Below are positions 1 to 10,204 of a stretch of DNA of 64,000 bases, in pieces. The position numbers and the translations under genes are program-made. The stretch is taken from NCBI GenBank assembly GCA_021234155.1, contig JAJEKV010000095.1, positions 3,670,621-3,734,620 on the forward strand, given 5' to 3'. The notes below the pieces were generated by a model, which was not told the origin of the DNA, did not search any database, and saw only the letters and a list, made by a program, of their open reading frames with translations. This DNA comes from Isoetes taiwanensis. Lineage: Eukaryota > Streptophyta > Lycopodiopsida > Isoetales > Isoetaceae. Positions within the stretch are counted from its first letter, which is position 1. Every line of letters starts with the position of its first letter.

Positions 1-198
1 TGGTTTTATCACGGACACTGAGACTAGTGGTTTGTTTGGACACATAGTAGTGGTTTAATGCGGACACAAAAGGAGTGGTTTGTTTGGACAATGTATGAGT
101 GTGACCACGGGCTAGTGGTTTGTTTGGACCAGGCTAGTGGTTTGTGCGGACCTGAGGCTAGTGGTTTGTTTGGACACATAGTAGTGGTTTATCTGGAC
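1..198. repeat. Left array of TGGTTTATCTGGAC-type motifs
   Basis: Eight copies of a 14-16 bp motif occur in 198 bases, starting near 1, 28, 51, 76, 116, 138, 162 and 185. The commonest form is TGGTTTGTTTGGAC. The copy at 185-198 is the exact reverse complement of the GTCCAGATAAACCA copies at 3394, 5311, 5533 and 5556. Spacing is irregular (22-40 bp), which fits clustered protein sites better than a simple tandem satellite. Confidence 0.8.
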
Positions 199-384
199 CC
201 ATTGGCATATCATCATTATACTCGTACTGTTAGGTTTATCGTGATTACTTGATGTGTGCGAATTGACTACCTCTGTAGCGCCTGACAGGTAAATTTAAAT
301 TGGGCGTACGAAGATTCACGATCTGAGTGTAACTGTGGGTTTCGACCGTGGCACAAACTTTACCAGCGTGCGAGCGGAACCGGC

Positions 385-2639
385 ATGCGAATCAAGCTCG
401 GAGCTCGGGCCAAAACCCCGATCACACCTCAGGCCTTGATCGTCTCTCCACAGCCATGCGAAGTGCGGCACTATCGAAGTCGCGATGGCGCCCCTCTCGG
501 CGGGGCTTGGGTGGAAAGGAAGCAGAAAATGTGGAGGAAGCTTATGTGGAGAGCCCAGAGGACATGCCTCTACAGGATCAAGCTCCGGCCGAGGAATGAG
601 GCCCCACTACGAGGGAGATCACGCGGGCTGACCATCGAAAGCTTGATTATCGCGGCGTTGCACGAAGAGCCACCTATCACGATTCTGCACCCTCTAAGTC
701 TCCGAGACATCAAGAAATCGGTGAGGCAAGAAAAAGACGACCCGACTACGGGTGTGCCCCTACCGCCAAAGGTCATGGCTGCCTTCTCGGATGACGATTC
801 CGAAATAGATGAGAGGCATTACTTGATGGGATACTATTACAGTTTGAAGAAGACCAAGCATTGTTGTTTGGTACCCGGGTGTGTTTGGGAGACAGTTAAG
901 AGGAAGCGAATGGAGAAGCATTTGAAGGATGAACACGGTCTGGCAGTGCAGGTTGAGCGGGCTCCTGTAGGGAGAAGGAGGCAGGAAAAGGTGAAACAGA
1001 AGAGGCGAGAAGGTAGGGACATGTATCGAGTGCCGATCTGATATGCCCTGAACCCTGAATACAAATATAAGGTAAATTTGAGGAGGTACTTGAAAAGGTG
1101 CAGGGCCAACGCCGAGGTAATCGCCAAGGCTCATGTACAGAACTCGGGGATTGTTGATGAAGATGAAGCAGAAGCGGCTGTGGCGGATTACGCTAACGAG
1201 TATGTTGCCCGGCGGTTTGTCGAGTGGGAGGCGAAGAAAGAAATCAAACTGGCACAGTACAAACGGAATATTGAGGCTGGGTATGGATTGGAGGGCACAC
1301 CGGAAGAATTGTGGTTGGAGAGTGTAGACTCCGTGAAGGCGGATCTGAACCGGGACATCCTGAAGTGTGCACGACATGGTACTGAGGCCCAGAAATCAGA
1401 TGTGGAGCACCAGGAAGCAGATGCGGAGACACCTAGATCGAAGCTTGCAAGTCGGCGTCCTTTGTCGTTACCCGATGGCGCACCCGTGAAGGTGAAGGTG
1501 TCTGCGGTCGCGGGGATGATCGGGCATCTCACCCATGCGGACTTCTCGCCATGCGAGTTTGGGCCTTGAGGATAAGACAAAAATTTTGAGCATATCTCCT
1601 TCGAAAACCAGAACTATGCTATCCCTACCTTTAGATTATTTCCTGCCTATTGAGTTCCTTCAGAAAATCGAGGATCTATACAATATCAATTGGTCTACCA
1701 GAAAGGGAAAAAGAGGTGCGGCCAAAAGTGCTAAAAATATGGTTCTCTCTTACAATTACCCGGTGGCTTTGTGCATGTAAAAGCGAGGTTGTGGGCTTGG
1801 GGTTTGTGAAGATGGGCGGGTCGTTTGTCGGCGAAGCGGCAATTTGCTTCGAGCTTAGCGGGGACAGATGATCTGAAAGGATGCGGGAGTCTTGGATCAA
1901 TGAGAAGTCGTGGGCTGTTATCTCCGGTAAGTTCATGGCGCTATGGATTTTGTGTCTTTGCGTGGCTGATGGTTGCTTCCATTTGAGTTTTATCACCGCC
2001 ATCTGGGTGGAGAAGAGGAGCGAGCACCAGTGGATTCATCCCGCCCTCCTAGGTCTGTTTTTGGAGAAGGCAGAACACCTGTGGCCGAAATTCCTCCCAC
2101 CCTCGCCTCGAATTAAGGGTCCGGTGAAGAAAAAGGGTATGGTCAGGGATCCCATGGAGGAAATCCTCTTTTACTGGATGCCTGTATGCCACGGGTGAGA
2201 ACTTTCATTCCCTGTTGTGTTCATGGTTTATTTCTCCAGTGACCTGAAATCGGATTGCCTTGCAGATCGCATTGGAGTCTCTACATATTCTGTTACCACC
2301 ATGGCATCTGCCAGGCACTTGGAGCGCCCACTCCCTCTCTGCTACATTTCGATTGCGTGCGAGGCTACCATAACACTGCTGAGACGGCCGCCAGAGGGTA
2401 AGCTCGGACATCTGTCTTTTTCCACAGTCTCCCTTAGCAGTGACAATTTTCCTCTCTCCCATTCTGGCAGATTACTCAAAAAAATCCATCAATCATGGAA
2501 CGGGAACATTCCTGAGTGGTACGGCTGTCCAGTTATGATGTTAGAATGTCCACAACAGGACAACGACTCAGATTGTGGTATTTACACCATATTGTATGCG
2601 AAGTGGTTCATTCACGATTTCATTTTGAAGAAGCCTTGA
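385..2639 (+). CDS. Zinc-finger/Ulp1 (C48-like) protease gene of the MULE element, multi-exon
   Basis: Ulp1-type cysteine proteases remove SUMO-like modifiers, and MULE elements often carry one. From the ATG at 385 the frame runs to 1569, broken by one in-frame TGA at 1039. It encodes an acidic patch and a C2H2-like finger (CLVPGC then HLKDEH) near 865-935. Joining ORFs with introns at 1777-1879, 1927-2052, 2195-2265 and 2398-2470, all GT-AG and phase-compatible, gives a complete Ulp1 core: SWINEK substrate-side region, catalytic His in SHWSLYIF (about 2270), Asp in HFDC (about 2350), Gln in CPQQDND and Cys in DSDCGIY (about 2572). The stop is at 2637. The join between 1500 and 1560 needs an unrecognised intron or a frameshift. 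The intact triad suggests recent activity; the TGA suggests this copy may be dead. Confidence 0.72.
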
Positions 2640-2932
2640 GATGAGGCATACCCCAGGTAAAACACGCATTCCTATTCTTGTCTTCTCCATCACCTTGAAA
2701 TCGGTGGTTTTCATTTTCGGGTTATTTCTTGTGTTCTTGATTAATAGGAAATGGTTCAATCAGTGGCGATGCAAATTGGGGAAAAGCTTACGCTTCATGC
2801 TAGGGAAGCTGCACCAAGGCCTTGTGACAAGGGACAGTACATGATCTTGGATTATGCTGAACATGGATATGAAACTGCCTGCACAGTTTATTTTGCACTA
2901 ATATATAATTAGCACAGTCTTCTCTACTGACA

Positions 2933-3013
2933 TATGATTGGCACAGCCTTTTTGGTGAATTGTGTATGATTAGCACAGCCTTTTTGGTGAATTGTGTATG
3001 ATAGGCACAGCTT
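2933..3013. repeat. 32-bp tandem repeat, 2.5 copies
   Basis: Two nearly identical 32-base units (2933-2964 and 2965-2996) of the form TATGATTAGCACAGCC followed by TTTTTGGTGAATTGTG are followed by a partial third. Looser AGCACAG copies occur from 2880. It lies about 300 bp downstream of the Ulp1 stop codon. Confidence 0.75.
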
Positions 3014-3298
3014 ATTCTTATTTTTCGAACCTTCTAATCAGTAGATGTATTGGATTTATTATGCATGGTGGATGCTTGAAATCTAGATTTGTGTACTGGT
3101 CCCAACGACAAGTGTCCAGAAATACCATGTCCACAAAAACTTCCACCTAATAAATTCATAAGACTAGTATTTATAACACGAACACAATATCACATGGCTC
3201 CAACTTCCAGTATAACATGTATCTTTCTGAACACAATATCACAATATCACATGGCTCCTCTTCGTATGAAATTTGTGTAGATAGCTGAAGGACTTGGT

Positions 3299-3407
3299 GT
3301 CCAGATAAACCTTGCCATCATTAACTTCTACCGCACACAATGGTGAGAATAGTATTTATACGATATGTATAACATGTTAGGCGAAGGACATCTGTCCAGA
3401 TAAACCA
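3299..3407. repeat. Two GTCCAGATAAACC motif copies
   Basis: Copies at 3299-3311 and 3394-3407 match the family that fills 5134-5592 and, inverted, 1-198. The stretch from 3020 to 3540 holds no gene that I can see. It is AT-rich, with repeated CACAATATCACATGGCTCC phrases near 3185 and 3240. Confidence 0.7.
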
Positions 3408-3565
3408 TTGCCAGAAATACTTGCACCAATTGCATTGAAAAGACTAGTTTTTATACGGTCCGTATAACATGTGCTTCCATGATTAAGTTATACCAAGGTT
3501 GTCATACGATCCGTGTGAAATAACATATGCCAACACATTCGCCCAAGATTAAATTATGCCAACAG

Positions 3566-3624
3566 AGTGCCAAAAACTGTACAATTGCCAAGAACAATAC
3601 AAAGTGCCAAAAACTGTACAATTG
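3566..3624. repeat. 22-bp direct repeat pair
   Basis: AGTGCCAAAAACTGTACAAT followed by TG occurs at 3566-3587 and again at 3603-3624, 37 bp apart, just beyond the 3' end of the minus-strand Cys-rich exon. It is probably noncoding sequence of the large element. Confidence 0.7.
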
Positions 3625-3663
3625 TACACACTGCACTAGTAGCCAACAGAACTGTGATATCGT

Positions 3664-3939
3664 TCACCTGTTTGATGAACTCCAGAATCCATCTACCAGA
3701 TTGGACAGGAATTCCTCTTCGATCATCTCGGCATCTGATTTCACTTCGCATTTGTAACAGTGGAAGTCACGGAAAACATGATACCTGAACAGCTTGAACA
3801 TAAGCTTCTGGTCTGCAAATACAACATTTCTCCTAGCGGTTAGCACGTTGTCAAACCATCTCTCCTTGCAAATGATGCATTCGATAGAGTGTTTCATGCG
3901 ATTAACGGTGGCCAGATCCGCGAAGGCGTCTCGTGTGGC
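3664..3939 (-). CDS. Unknown Cys/His-containing exon within the MULE element
   Basis: On the minus strand an exon opens after a CTTTAG acceptor at 3940-3945 and reads without stops for about 92 codons to a stop at 3664. It carries a C-x2-C pair (ECIICKERW) and, about 40 residues on, an HCYKC group. Together they could bind zinc. The end is acidic (DAEMIEEEF). Codon choice and composition look protein-coding, unlike the surrounding AT-rich DNA. The upstream part of the gene may be the basic/acidic ORFs at 4575-4983, but I could not join them with certainty. I do not recognise a family. The position among motif arrays suggests an accessory protein of the element, which is inference. Confidence 0.4.
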   Translation of the reverse strand, partial: ATRDAFADLATVNRMKHSIECIICKERWFDNVLTARRNVVFADQKLMFKLFRYHVFRDFHCYKCEVKSDAEMIEEEFLSNLVDGFWSSSNR

Positions 3940-4574
3940 CTAAAGCATAACAACATGAATCGGCGGCAAGAGCATGGATTCCACAAGGCGGGCCAATATT
4001 GCGACTAACATTGGTGAACCTCGCGAGCTACTCCCATACTCCGAGCCTCGAAGGCCTCATATGGAAGCCATGGCGAACCGAGAACTAAAGGTTCCTCTCA
4101 GGCGAGTGAACCTCTTCACGAGGCGGGAAAAGGCTTCGGGGAATGTTCAAATGCAATTAATTTCTGGAGCAGGAGAGTCACATCACAGATAGGTAATGAT
4201 GGATGTTTTGTAGGTAATGATGACTACTCAAAGCCCTGCGGTGGCAGGCCGGTGTCGTGTCCCTCACGTCCAGAGTATATCTCCACCTGTCTACATCCAA
4301 ACCAACGTGATACTACCTATACCATTACCTACACCTATACCAATAGGGTATACATTCGAACGGAGTGTAAATACTCAAAGTATAGATACTCAAGGTATAA
4401 ATATTTGGGTGTAAATACTGTGCGTATAAATACCAGATAGCCTATTCATAACATATGTCCACATAAACCAATGGGGTAGACATGACACCAATAAAAGAAA
4501 CATGGAACTTTTTTTATAACAGAAAACATGATAGCTTTTCACAACAAAAACTTCTCTAAAGAAAGCTATCTTCG

Positions 4575-4983
4575 TCACCCTATGGTGGTATGCCTGGGAA
4601 ATGCATACCCAATGTAACCTGCCGAGTCTTCTGACTCATCGTCGGAGGACACGTCACTAACAACGTGAACAATCTTCACCCTCTTTGGTTCAGGCTCTAT
4701 GTTGGTGCTGGTTTGAATAATGGAAGGTCTTTGGTCTTTGGTGATGATCTTTGGTCTTTGGTGATGATGCCGGGTGCTCTTCTTGGTGGTGGTGCTGCTT
4801 TGGTCTTTGGTCTTTGGATGTGGCTTCACCTCCTTCCCCTTGCATCTCTTTCCCTTTATCCTTACCCTTACTGGCTGGCGAGGGCCGGCGATGCGCCTCG
4901 AAGGCGGCGGGCTGCCCTCTGCACCTGGCGGCCAAGTCCCTCAACATCCGAAGGATTCGACACCTGCCTCGGGTTATCGCCAT
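4575..4983 (-). CDS. Possible 5' part of an unknown element gene: basic, low-complexity, acidic tail
   Basis: Two overlapping minus-strand frames (4983-4690 and 4829-4575) together give an Arg-rich start (RILRMLRDLAARCRG), a Lys/Gln/His-rich middle and an acidic end (VSDVSSDDESEDSAG). A CTTTGGT/GATGAT repeat on the plus strand (4725-4815) encodes the low-complexity middle, and replication slippage there could explain the frame change. The region also has an SGSSDGDN-type stretch in the third frame before a GTAAGG donor near 4,885. It may be the N-terminal half of the gene whose last exon is at 3664-3939. No family is recognised and the exon structure is unsure. Confidence 0.3.
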
Positions 4984-5249
4984 CGGATGAGCCGGATCTT
5001 ACTAACCCTTGCCTCCTGACAATAGATAGATCGATCGGGATACTGATCCCTTTTTAACCCATCAATTTCGTATGCAATCTACACGCATAGTCCACATTTA
5101 ACTGCGTGTTCAACCCAACCCTATTCTTATCGTGTCCGGATAAACCACTGCCGTGTCGAGGAAAAACCCTTCATTGTGTCCACATAACTATCGACATGTG
5201 TCCAAATAAACCATAGGGGTTCACATAAGAATTGGAAATAAAGACTGAA

Positions 5250-5276
5250 GGTATAAATACTTGGTGTATTTATACC
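5250..5276. promoter_or_regulatory. TATA-bearing perfect palindrome 1
   Basis: GGTATAAATAC, a TTGGT spacer, then GTATTTATACC: an 11-bp perfect inverted repeat placing a TATAAATA box on each strand. Promoter function is inferred from the TATA match only. Confidence 0.5.
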
Positions 5277-5471
5277 CATTGTATGAGATTGGAAACCCTA
5301 GTCATGCATTGTCCAGATAAACCACTAATTAGGTGTCGGAGAAACCACTTCTTTGTGTCGATAAACCATCAACATTTGTCCGGATAAACCATCAACATTT
5401 CTCGGATAAACCATCAACATTTCTCGGATAAACCATAGGGGTTGACATAAGAATTGGATTTAAAGACTGAA

Positions 5472-5498
5472 GGTATAAATACTTGGTGTATTTATACC
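5472..5498. promoter_or_regulatory. TATA-bearing perfect palindrome 2
   Basis: Identical arms and identical TTGGT centre to the palindrome at 5250-5276. Preservation of both arms in three copies, while surrounding bases vary, suggests the palindrome is maintained. Confidence 0.5.
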
Positions 5499-5687
5499 CA
5501 TGGCATGGGATTAGAAACCCTTTTCATGCATTGTCCAGATAAACCACTTCTATGTGTCCAGATAAACCATCAACATGTGTCCAGACAAACCATAGGGGTA
5601 GACATAAGAATTGGAAATAAACACTCAAGGTAGAACCATAAAAGCGTCTGAGATAAACCATAGGGGAAACATGATAATTGGGTTTAT

Positions 5688-5714
5688 GGTATAAATACTT
5701 GGTGTATTTATACC
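5688..5714. promoter_or_regulatory. TATA-bearing perfect palindrome 3
   Basis: Third identical copy, 42 bp from the 3' end of the minus-strand ORF at 5756-6240. A related imperfect series of GGTATAAATA-like phrases occurs at 4396-4435. Confidence 0.5.
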
Positions 5715-5755
5715 CATGGTATGTGATAAATAAAAACCCTAAACCAACCATCACT

Positions 5756-6240
5756 CTAGAAGATGGTGATGGCATTCCGCGATGCAAAGACTGTCTCACC
5801 AGGAACCCTCTTCTTTCGCTTGCGACCCTCTATGAATGGTGTTGGCCTTGCAATAGTGTTGCCATTGAAGTCACAAACCGTTGCCATGGTAGGAGCTGGG
5901 CCAATCGCAATGGTGCTTAGCAGCAAACGTTGTAGTTGTCCGCCTAGCTCCCTAAGCAAGAAATCGGCCTCCTTTGCAATGGTGGGATTGCTGGAAATAG
6001 TGTTCCTGATATGTACAAGGCTGGCCTCTATACTTTCTTGCAGCTTAGCTTGAGTTGATGGAACCTTCTCCTTGTCAACATCCCTACCATAATCCTCGGA
6101 ATTCTGTTCATTCCCATCGGGAGCATCAAAGTAACCGTCTTCCTCAATGTAAGCTTCGGCCATGGTTCTCAAGTTAGCCAAACCACCACCTTGTGACCCA
6201 AAGAGGGTTCCACAAACCCTTAAGATCAGGCCTCCAGATT
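5756..6240 (-). CDS. Unknown small protein or exon of the MULE element
   Basis: The minus strand is open from just below a TAA near 6240 to the stop at 5756, about 160 codons. No ATG occurs before MAEAYIEEDGYFDA (near 6163), so the N-terminal part may be an exon continuing upstream. The protein has an acidic start, a probable helix (SIEASLVHIRNTI), and a basic tail RKRKKR before VPGETVF, which could be a nuclear signal. The stop lies just past the motif array and the third TATA palindrome. It could be a displaced C-terminal exon of the MULE transposase or a separate accessory gene. I do not recognise it. Confidence 0.42.
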
Positions 6241-6583
6241 AGAATTTTACTTAACCAGAAATTTGCCCTTTTTTATGTAACCTAACCGGATATTTTAAAT
6301 ATCAGCCGGATATGCCTACACTTGTTACAGCTTACCGGAAAAATGCCTTCATACTTGAACTTTAGAAGGAATACATATTACAAATTTTCACTTGTTTTTC
6401 CTTCAAGATTTTACTTTCATATTCAACATTTAAAGTAAGTCTAGGTTTTTCCAGCAAAATTTCAGCATCTTTAAAAAACTAGAACATTTGAGCAGCTTAT
6501 AAAAAAGTCCAGGTTTTTCACAACAAATTTTCAGCAACTTATAAACAAAAGAACATATGTCTTTATATGAAATCAAACTTTTC

Positions 6584-8874
6584 TTAAACTAGTTGTAGAC
6601 TTGGTTGGCCAGAATAGATACGACGACCACGATTGCTAGCCTTTTTCTTCCAAACTTCTATGCTTTCCTCAAAATCAAAATCTCTTGCACGAGCAGGACC
6701 ATTTACGACCACGGAAAGGCATGCATTCAAGCTGTCTATGCCCAATGATGCACGCCATCGATTTTTTATGTTCGTCCTATGGCTAAACAAACTCTCACAA
6801 ATAGCATTGCTGGCACACTGAACTTGAGCAATCTGAAGCAATATTAAAATATTTTTAAAGCGCATTTCAAAATTGGAATTGAAGCAATTGCTAAGCAAAC
6901 TTCCTCCATGTTTTTATGTTGCCAATTGGCTAGAGCATGAATCTTATAATCTGAATACTCCCTTCTTAAGATTCTTGAATCAATCAAAGGTATCGTCTCT
7001 TCTTTGAATTCCTCTTACCTTCTTTGGTTCACCATAGAATTTGATTAGTTCCTCTAAGCTCTCCTCGCCAAATCTTCTTGATGTTTGTAGCTATCGTGGA
7101 ATATTTAAAGGGAAAAGAACATTGAAGTGTTTCATGATAGATGAGTCTTCAAATCTGGTTTTCAAGCAATCACATACGACTTGAGAATACTTTTTCTTCG
7201 CTAGCTATAACAATTTCAGATCTGTCATATCTTTACCTCTTGATATTTGAAAGCCACGGAATTCACATCCGTGAATAGAGGACCTTAATATTTCTAACCA
7301 ACCATGTGGTGGCCCATAATCGGGGATTATGGGATAACCATTGCATCATATAGATATGCATTCAAATCGGCGGCTCGTCTATATAGTAGGTTCTAATTGC
7401 TTTGCAATTGTAGTTAAAACATGCGCATCTATCACATGTTATATCAACATGGTGGGCCCGGAACATTACGCTCAAAAAATAGTGAGACCGCCAAGAATAT
7501 CGCCTAGAAAATGCAGCAGAGATATATAGTTTTAAAATTGGTCACTTGCGTAAAAATGTCAAATGCTTCTATCTTTGCATACTTCAAAATAGCGGTAGGT
7601 CTTCACATAACCTACTTATTGCATCATGCCCGCTCAACCGGCCGAGTTTTCTGGATACCATGAGGACGTAAAATGGAACATGCATATTCATCAAGTAATT
7701 CTTGCAATTTTTCCAATCTTTGGCTGCTGCGAGAAAAATGGGATGCAATGGCATTTACAAGACATTCTATCTCCTCTAACCATCCCATATTAGGCTGCCT
7801 AGCTGCATCTTGAACAGCTAAATTTGCACGATGTGCAATGCAATGGATAGCTGTCATATATGGATATGAGCTCTTCAATCTAGCAGCAACCCCTGTATTT
7901 TTTCCTGTCATACAAGATGCTCCATCTGAGCCAAATCCCACTAATTTATCTATGTCCAAACCAGCATGTCTAAGATGAGACAACAAAGCATCACATAAGG
8001 AACTTGCATCAGCTTTCTTAACCCTGACCATACTCATATAAGAATGCTTGGGTTCACATCCGTGCTCTAAGTAGCTAACACATAGCACAAGATGTTGTTG
8101 AGTTGCAACATCGGTGGACTCATCCACTTGTACTCCAAAGAAAGGGCTGATTTTTATCTTTGCAATCAAAGATGAGTGTAGGCTTTCTCCAATGCAACAA
8201 ATCATCTCTTGGCAGGCATAATCATTGTGATATAGCTGTTTTGTGATTGCTGAACAACCGACTAGATCAATAAGGTCAACCAAATGCTCAAAATCTAGAA
8301 ATGACCAGCTTCTAGCAGCCACCGTGTATGCAGCCCTAAACATGTTTAGCATAGCTCCCTCTACTGAAGATTGTACCTTATGTACTGCCACTACAATAGG
8401 CTTTTGCGCCTTTGAAGCATTGGATTTCTTCATTTCGGCAGTGATGTGAGTCCTTGAAATTGCATGTTCATTAAAACTAGATGTTTTGAAGTTCCTGCTT
8501 CCACCTTGGGCAAATGGGCTATTACCTGAAATAAAAAACGCACTGGATTTCAGAAATACATTGGATTTCAGAAATACATGTATGTCAAAATCTGCCGTGA
8601 CATCTATTAAGAAAGCTTAAAACAAACCTGAAATAGCAAAAGTTTCACAAATAGTGCAAAAGATTGCATCAAGCTTTTTATCATATCGCATCCAGTGCCA
8701 TGTCTTGAGCCACTTGTATTGGAATTCCAGTTTAGTATGTCTGTCAACAGTTTCATCTTCCTCACTTGAAACATCCTGGTCATTATTGGCCTTCTTTGCC
8801 ATTTTCTTAAACATGTCGATGACATTAGGCCCCTCTATTCCTCTTGTTTTCTTTTTCTGTGGTCTCCTTGTCAT
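6584..8874 (-). pseudogene. hAT-superfamily transposase, ZNF862-like subgroup, decayed
   Basis: hAT transposases cut and paste DNA with an RNase-H-fold DDE core. Exon 1 (8874-8628) has a Lys/Arg-rich start and the zinc-finger region WLKTWHWMRYDKK-CTICETF. A 102-bp intron (8627-8526, GT-AG, phase 1) joins it to SGNSPFAQGGSRNF and on to MKKSNASKAQK. The core from about 8,450 to 7,624 shows HVDESTD-type (VDESTD near 8,120) and GFGSDGASCMTGKN (near 7,925), then IHCIAHRANLA. From 7,624 to 6,900 the frame is broken by several stops, though CLKTRFEDSSIMKHF is still visible. The C-terminal dimerisation region (SNAICESLFSHRTNIKNRW) is open at 6,898-6,584. It is dead in this copy. Terminal inverted repeats were not found. 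Confidence 0.8.
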
Positions 8875-8959
8875 GGTTGCCAAGCCTAGATACAAAACAT
8901 ATGTTCTCATTAAATAGGTCATCATAGAAATAAAAAAAATCATAAATCAAATATCTGGC

Positions 8960-10060
8960 GTCCCAAGTATGCCACTGTGGTAAACTACATGCCGTCCCCT
9001 AAATCTGTTTAAAAATGTCAAAGAAAGTGAGAAGGGCAGCTAAATGATACTGATCTAATTGTGCTATCTTTTATGTGTAGGTCTCAGCAAGATATAAATC
9101 ATACTATTATGTTGCTTATCAGGCTTGCCCAAACATAACATAAGACCGTGCCTTGTTTGATCTTTTAGCATCAATTTATTTCATCATGTGATGCCATAGA
9201 ATTGTCAGGCTGCCATAAAGCAGGAAGAGCAAATTTATGTGATCAGGATTATGCATGGAAGAAGAGAATATTTCTGGCCAAATATTGCGGCCATAGAGAT
9301 TTGCCATATGCTGCAAATTTAATTCATCTACGAAAACAGAGCATAGAGACTGGAGTTGGGCTTCCAGATAGTCAAGAGGCCATGCTCCTGCTCAAATCTA
9401 GTATTCTGCAGCTGGGCAAAATGCAGCAACATAGCAGCAACAATGCAAGATCATCATAAAAAAAGCTCTTATTCGAATCCATCAAACATTGATCAAACAA
9501 CAAATGAGAGAAACAAATTAAGACTTACAGAGCAGAAGTAGAATGCAACACGAAATGCCCACCAATCCAAATGAAGGCGCTAGGATAAAGAAGAAATATG
9601 TAGCAGAGCAGAGTAGGCTTCTTCTCCCACTCTTTGTCGTTGATTCCAGGCCTCCAAAATAGGGGGTTTAGCCTAAGGGTTCCATCCAGCCAGATCCGGA
9701 TTCCAAAAGCCCTGCTGCTGGAATTAATGGCAGAGAGTAGGAGGAGAAGCCTATGATGCAGAAGAAGCGTAGGCGCTGCCATACTTCAATGCTCCATCGA
9801 TTCAAAAAAGGGAGAGCAGATCTTCTTGTGTGTGTGAGGAGATTCGAGAGGACGAAGAAGAGGCTGCGTTGCTTCTGCGCCTATCTTGCCGCCGCCATGG
9901 TTGAACGAGCCCTGGAAGAGCCCTAGAAAAAAAACCTAATCTAACAAATAAGGGAAATAATAATAAAGTTAGAGCATAGAAATTAGAAAATAGCAAGCAA
10001 GTATACGAAAAAGTAAATAAAAATATAATAGGAGCATACAAAATTTCCGGACACAATTAA
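8960..10060. other. No gene recognised; probable hAT 5' flank
   Basis: This stretch lies between the hAT first exon and the MULE 3' end. Short ORFs at 9202-9459 (plus) and 9525-9782 and 9802-10,056 (minus) have no recognisable content. ACCGGAT phrases at about 10,040-10,190 resemble those at 6280-6330 on the other side of the hAT, so the original element sequence resumes about 10,030. Confidence 0.4.
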
Positions 10061-10204
10061 ATTAACCGGATTTATGCCTTCTTGTCACAATATAAAAGAG
10101 TTTTTTGCCGGGAACAAAATATTTCGTCAAGAACAAGGTTCCTGCATCTTTGCTACAAACCGGATTTTAAGAGCATTAACCGGATATTCTGGGGAGGAAC
10201 CCCC

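Larger units (their letters stand above)
5134..5592. repeat. Dense GTCCAGATAAACCA array with a duplicated ~220-bp unit
   Basis: GTCC-A/G-GATAAACCA copies start at 5134, 5200, 5311, 5378, 5533, 5556 and 5579, with looser CGGATAAACCA copies near 5356, 5404 and 5424. They sit inside a larger unit that also contains ATAAGAATTGGA, GACTGAAGG, a TATA palindrome and a GAAACCCT-CATGCATT phrase. That unit recurs at about 5218, 5448 and 5593. A related copy lies at 4457-4470. The orientation is opposite to the array at 1-198. Confidence 0.8.
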
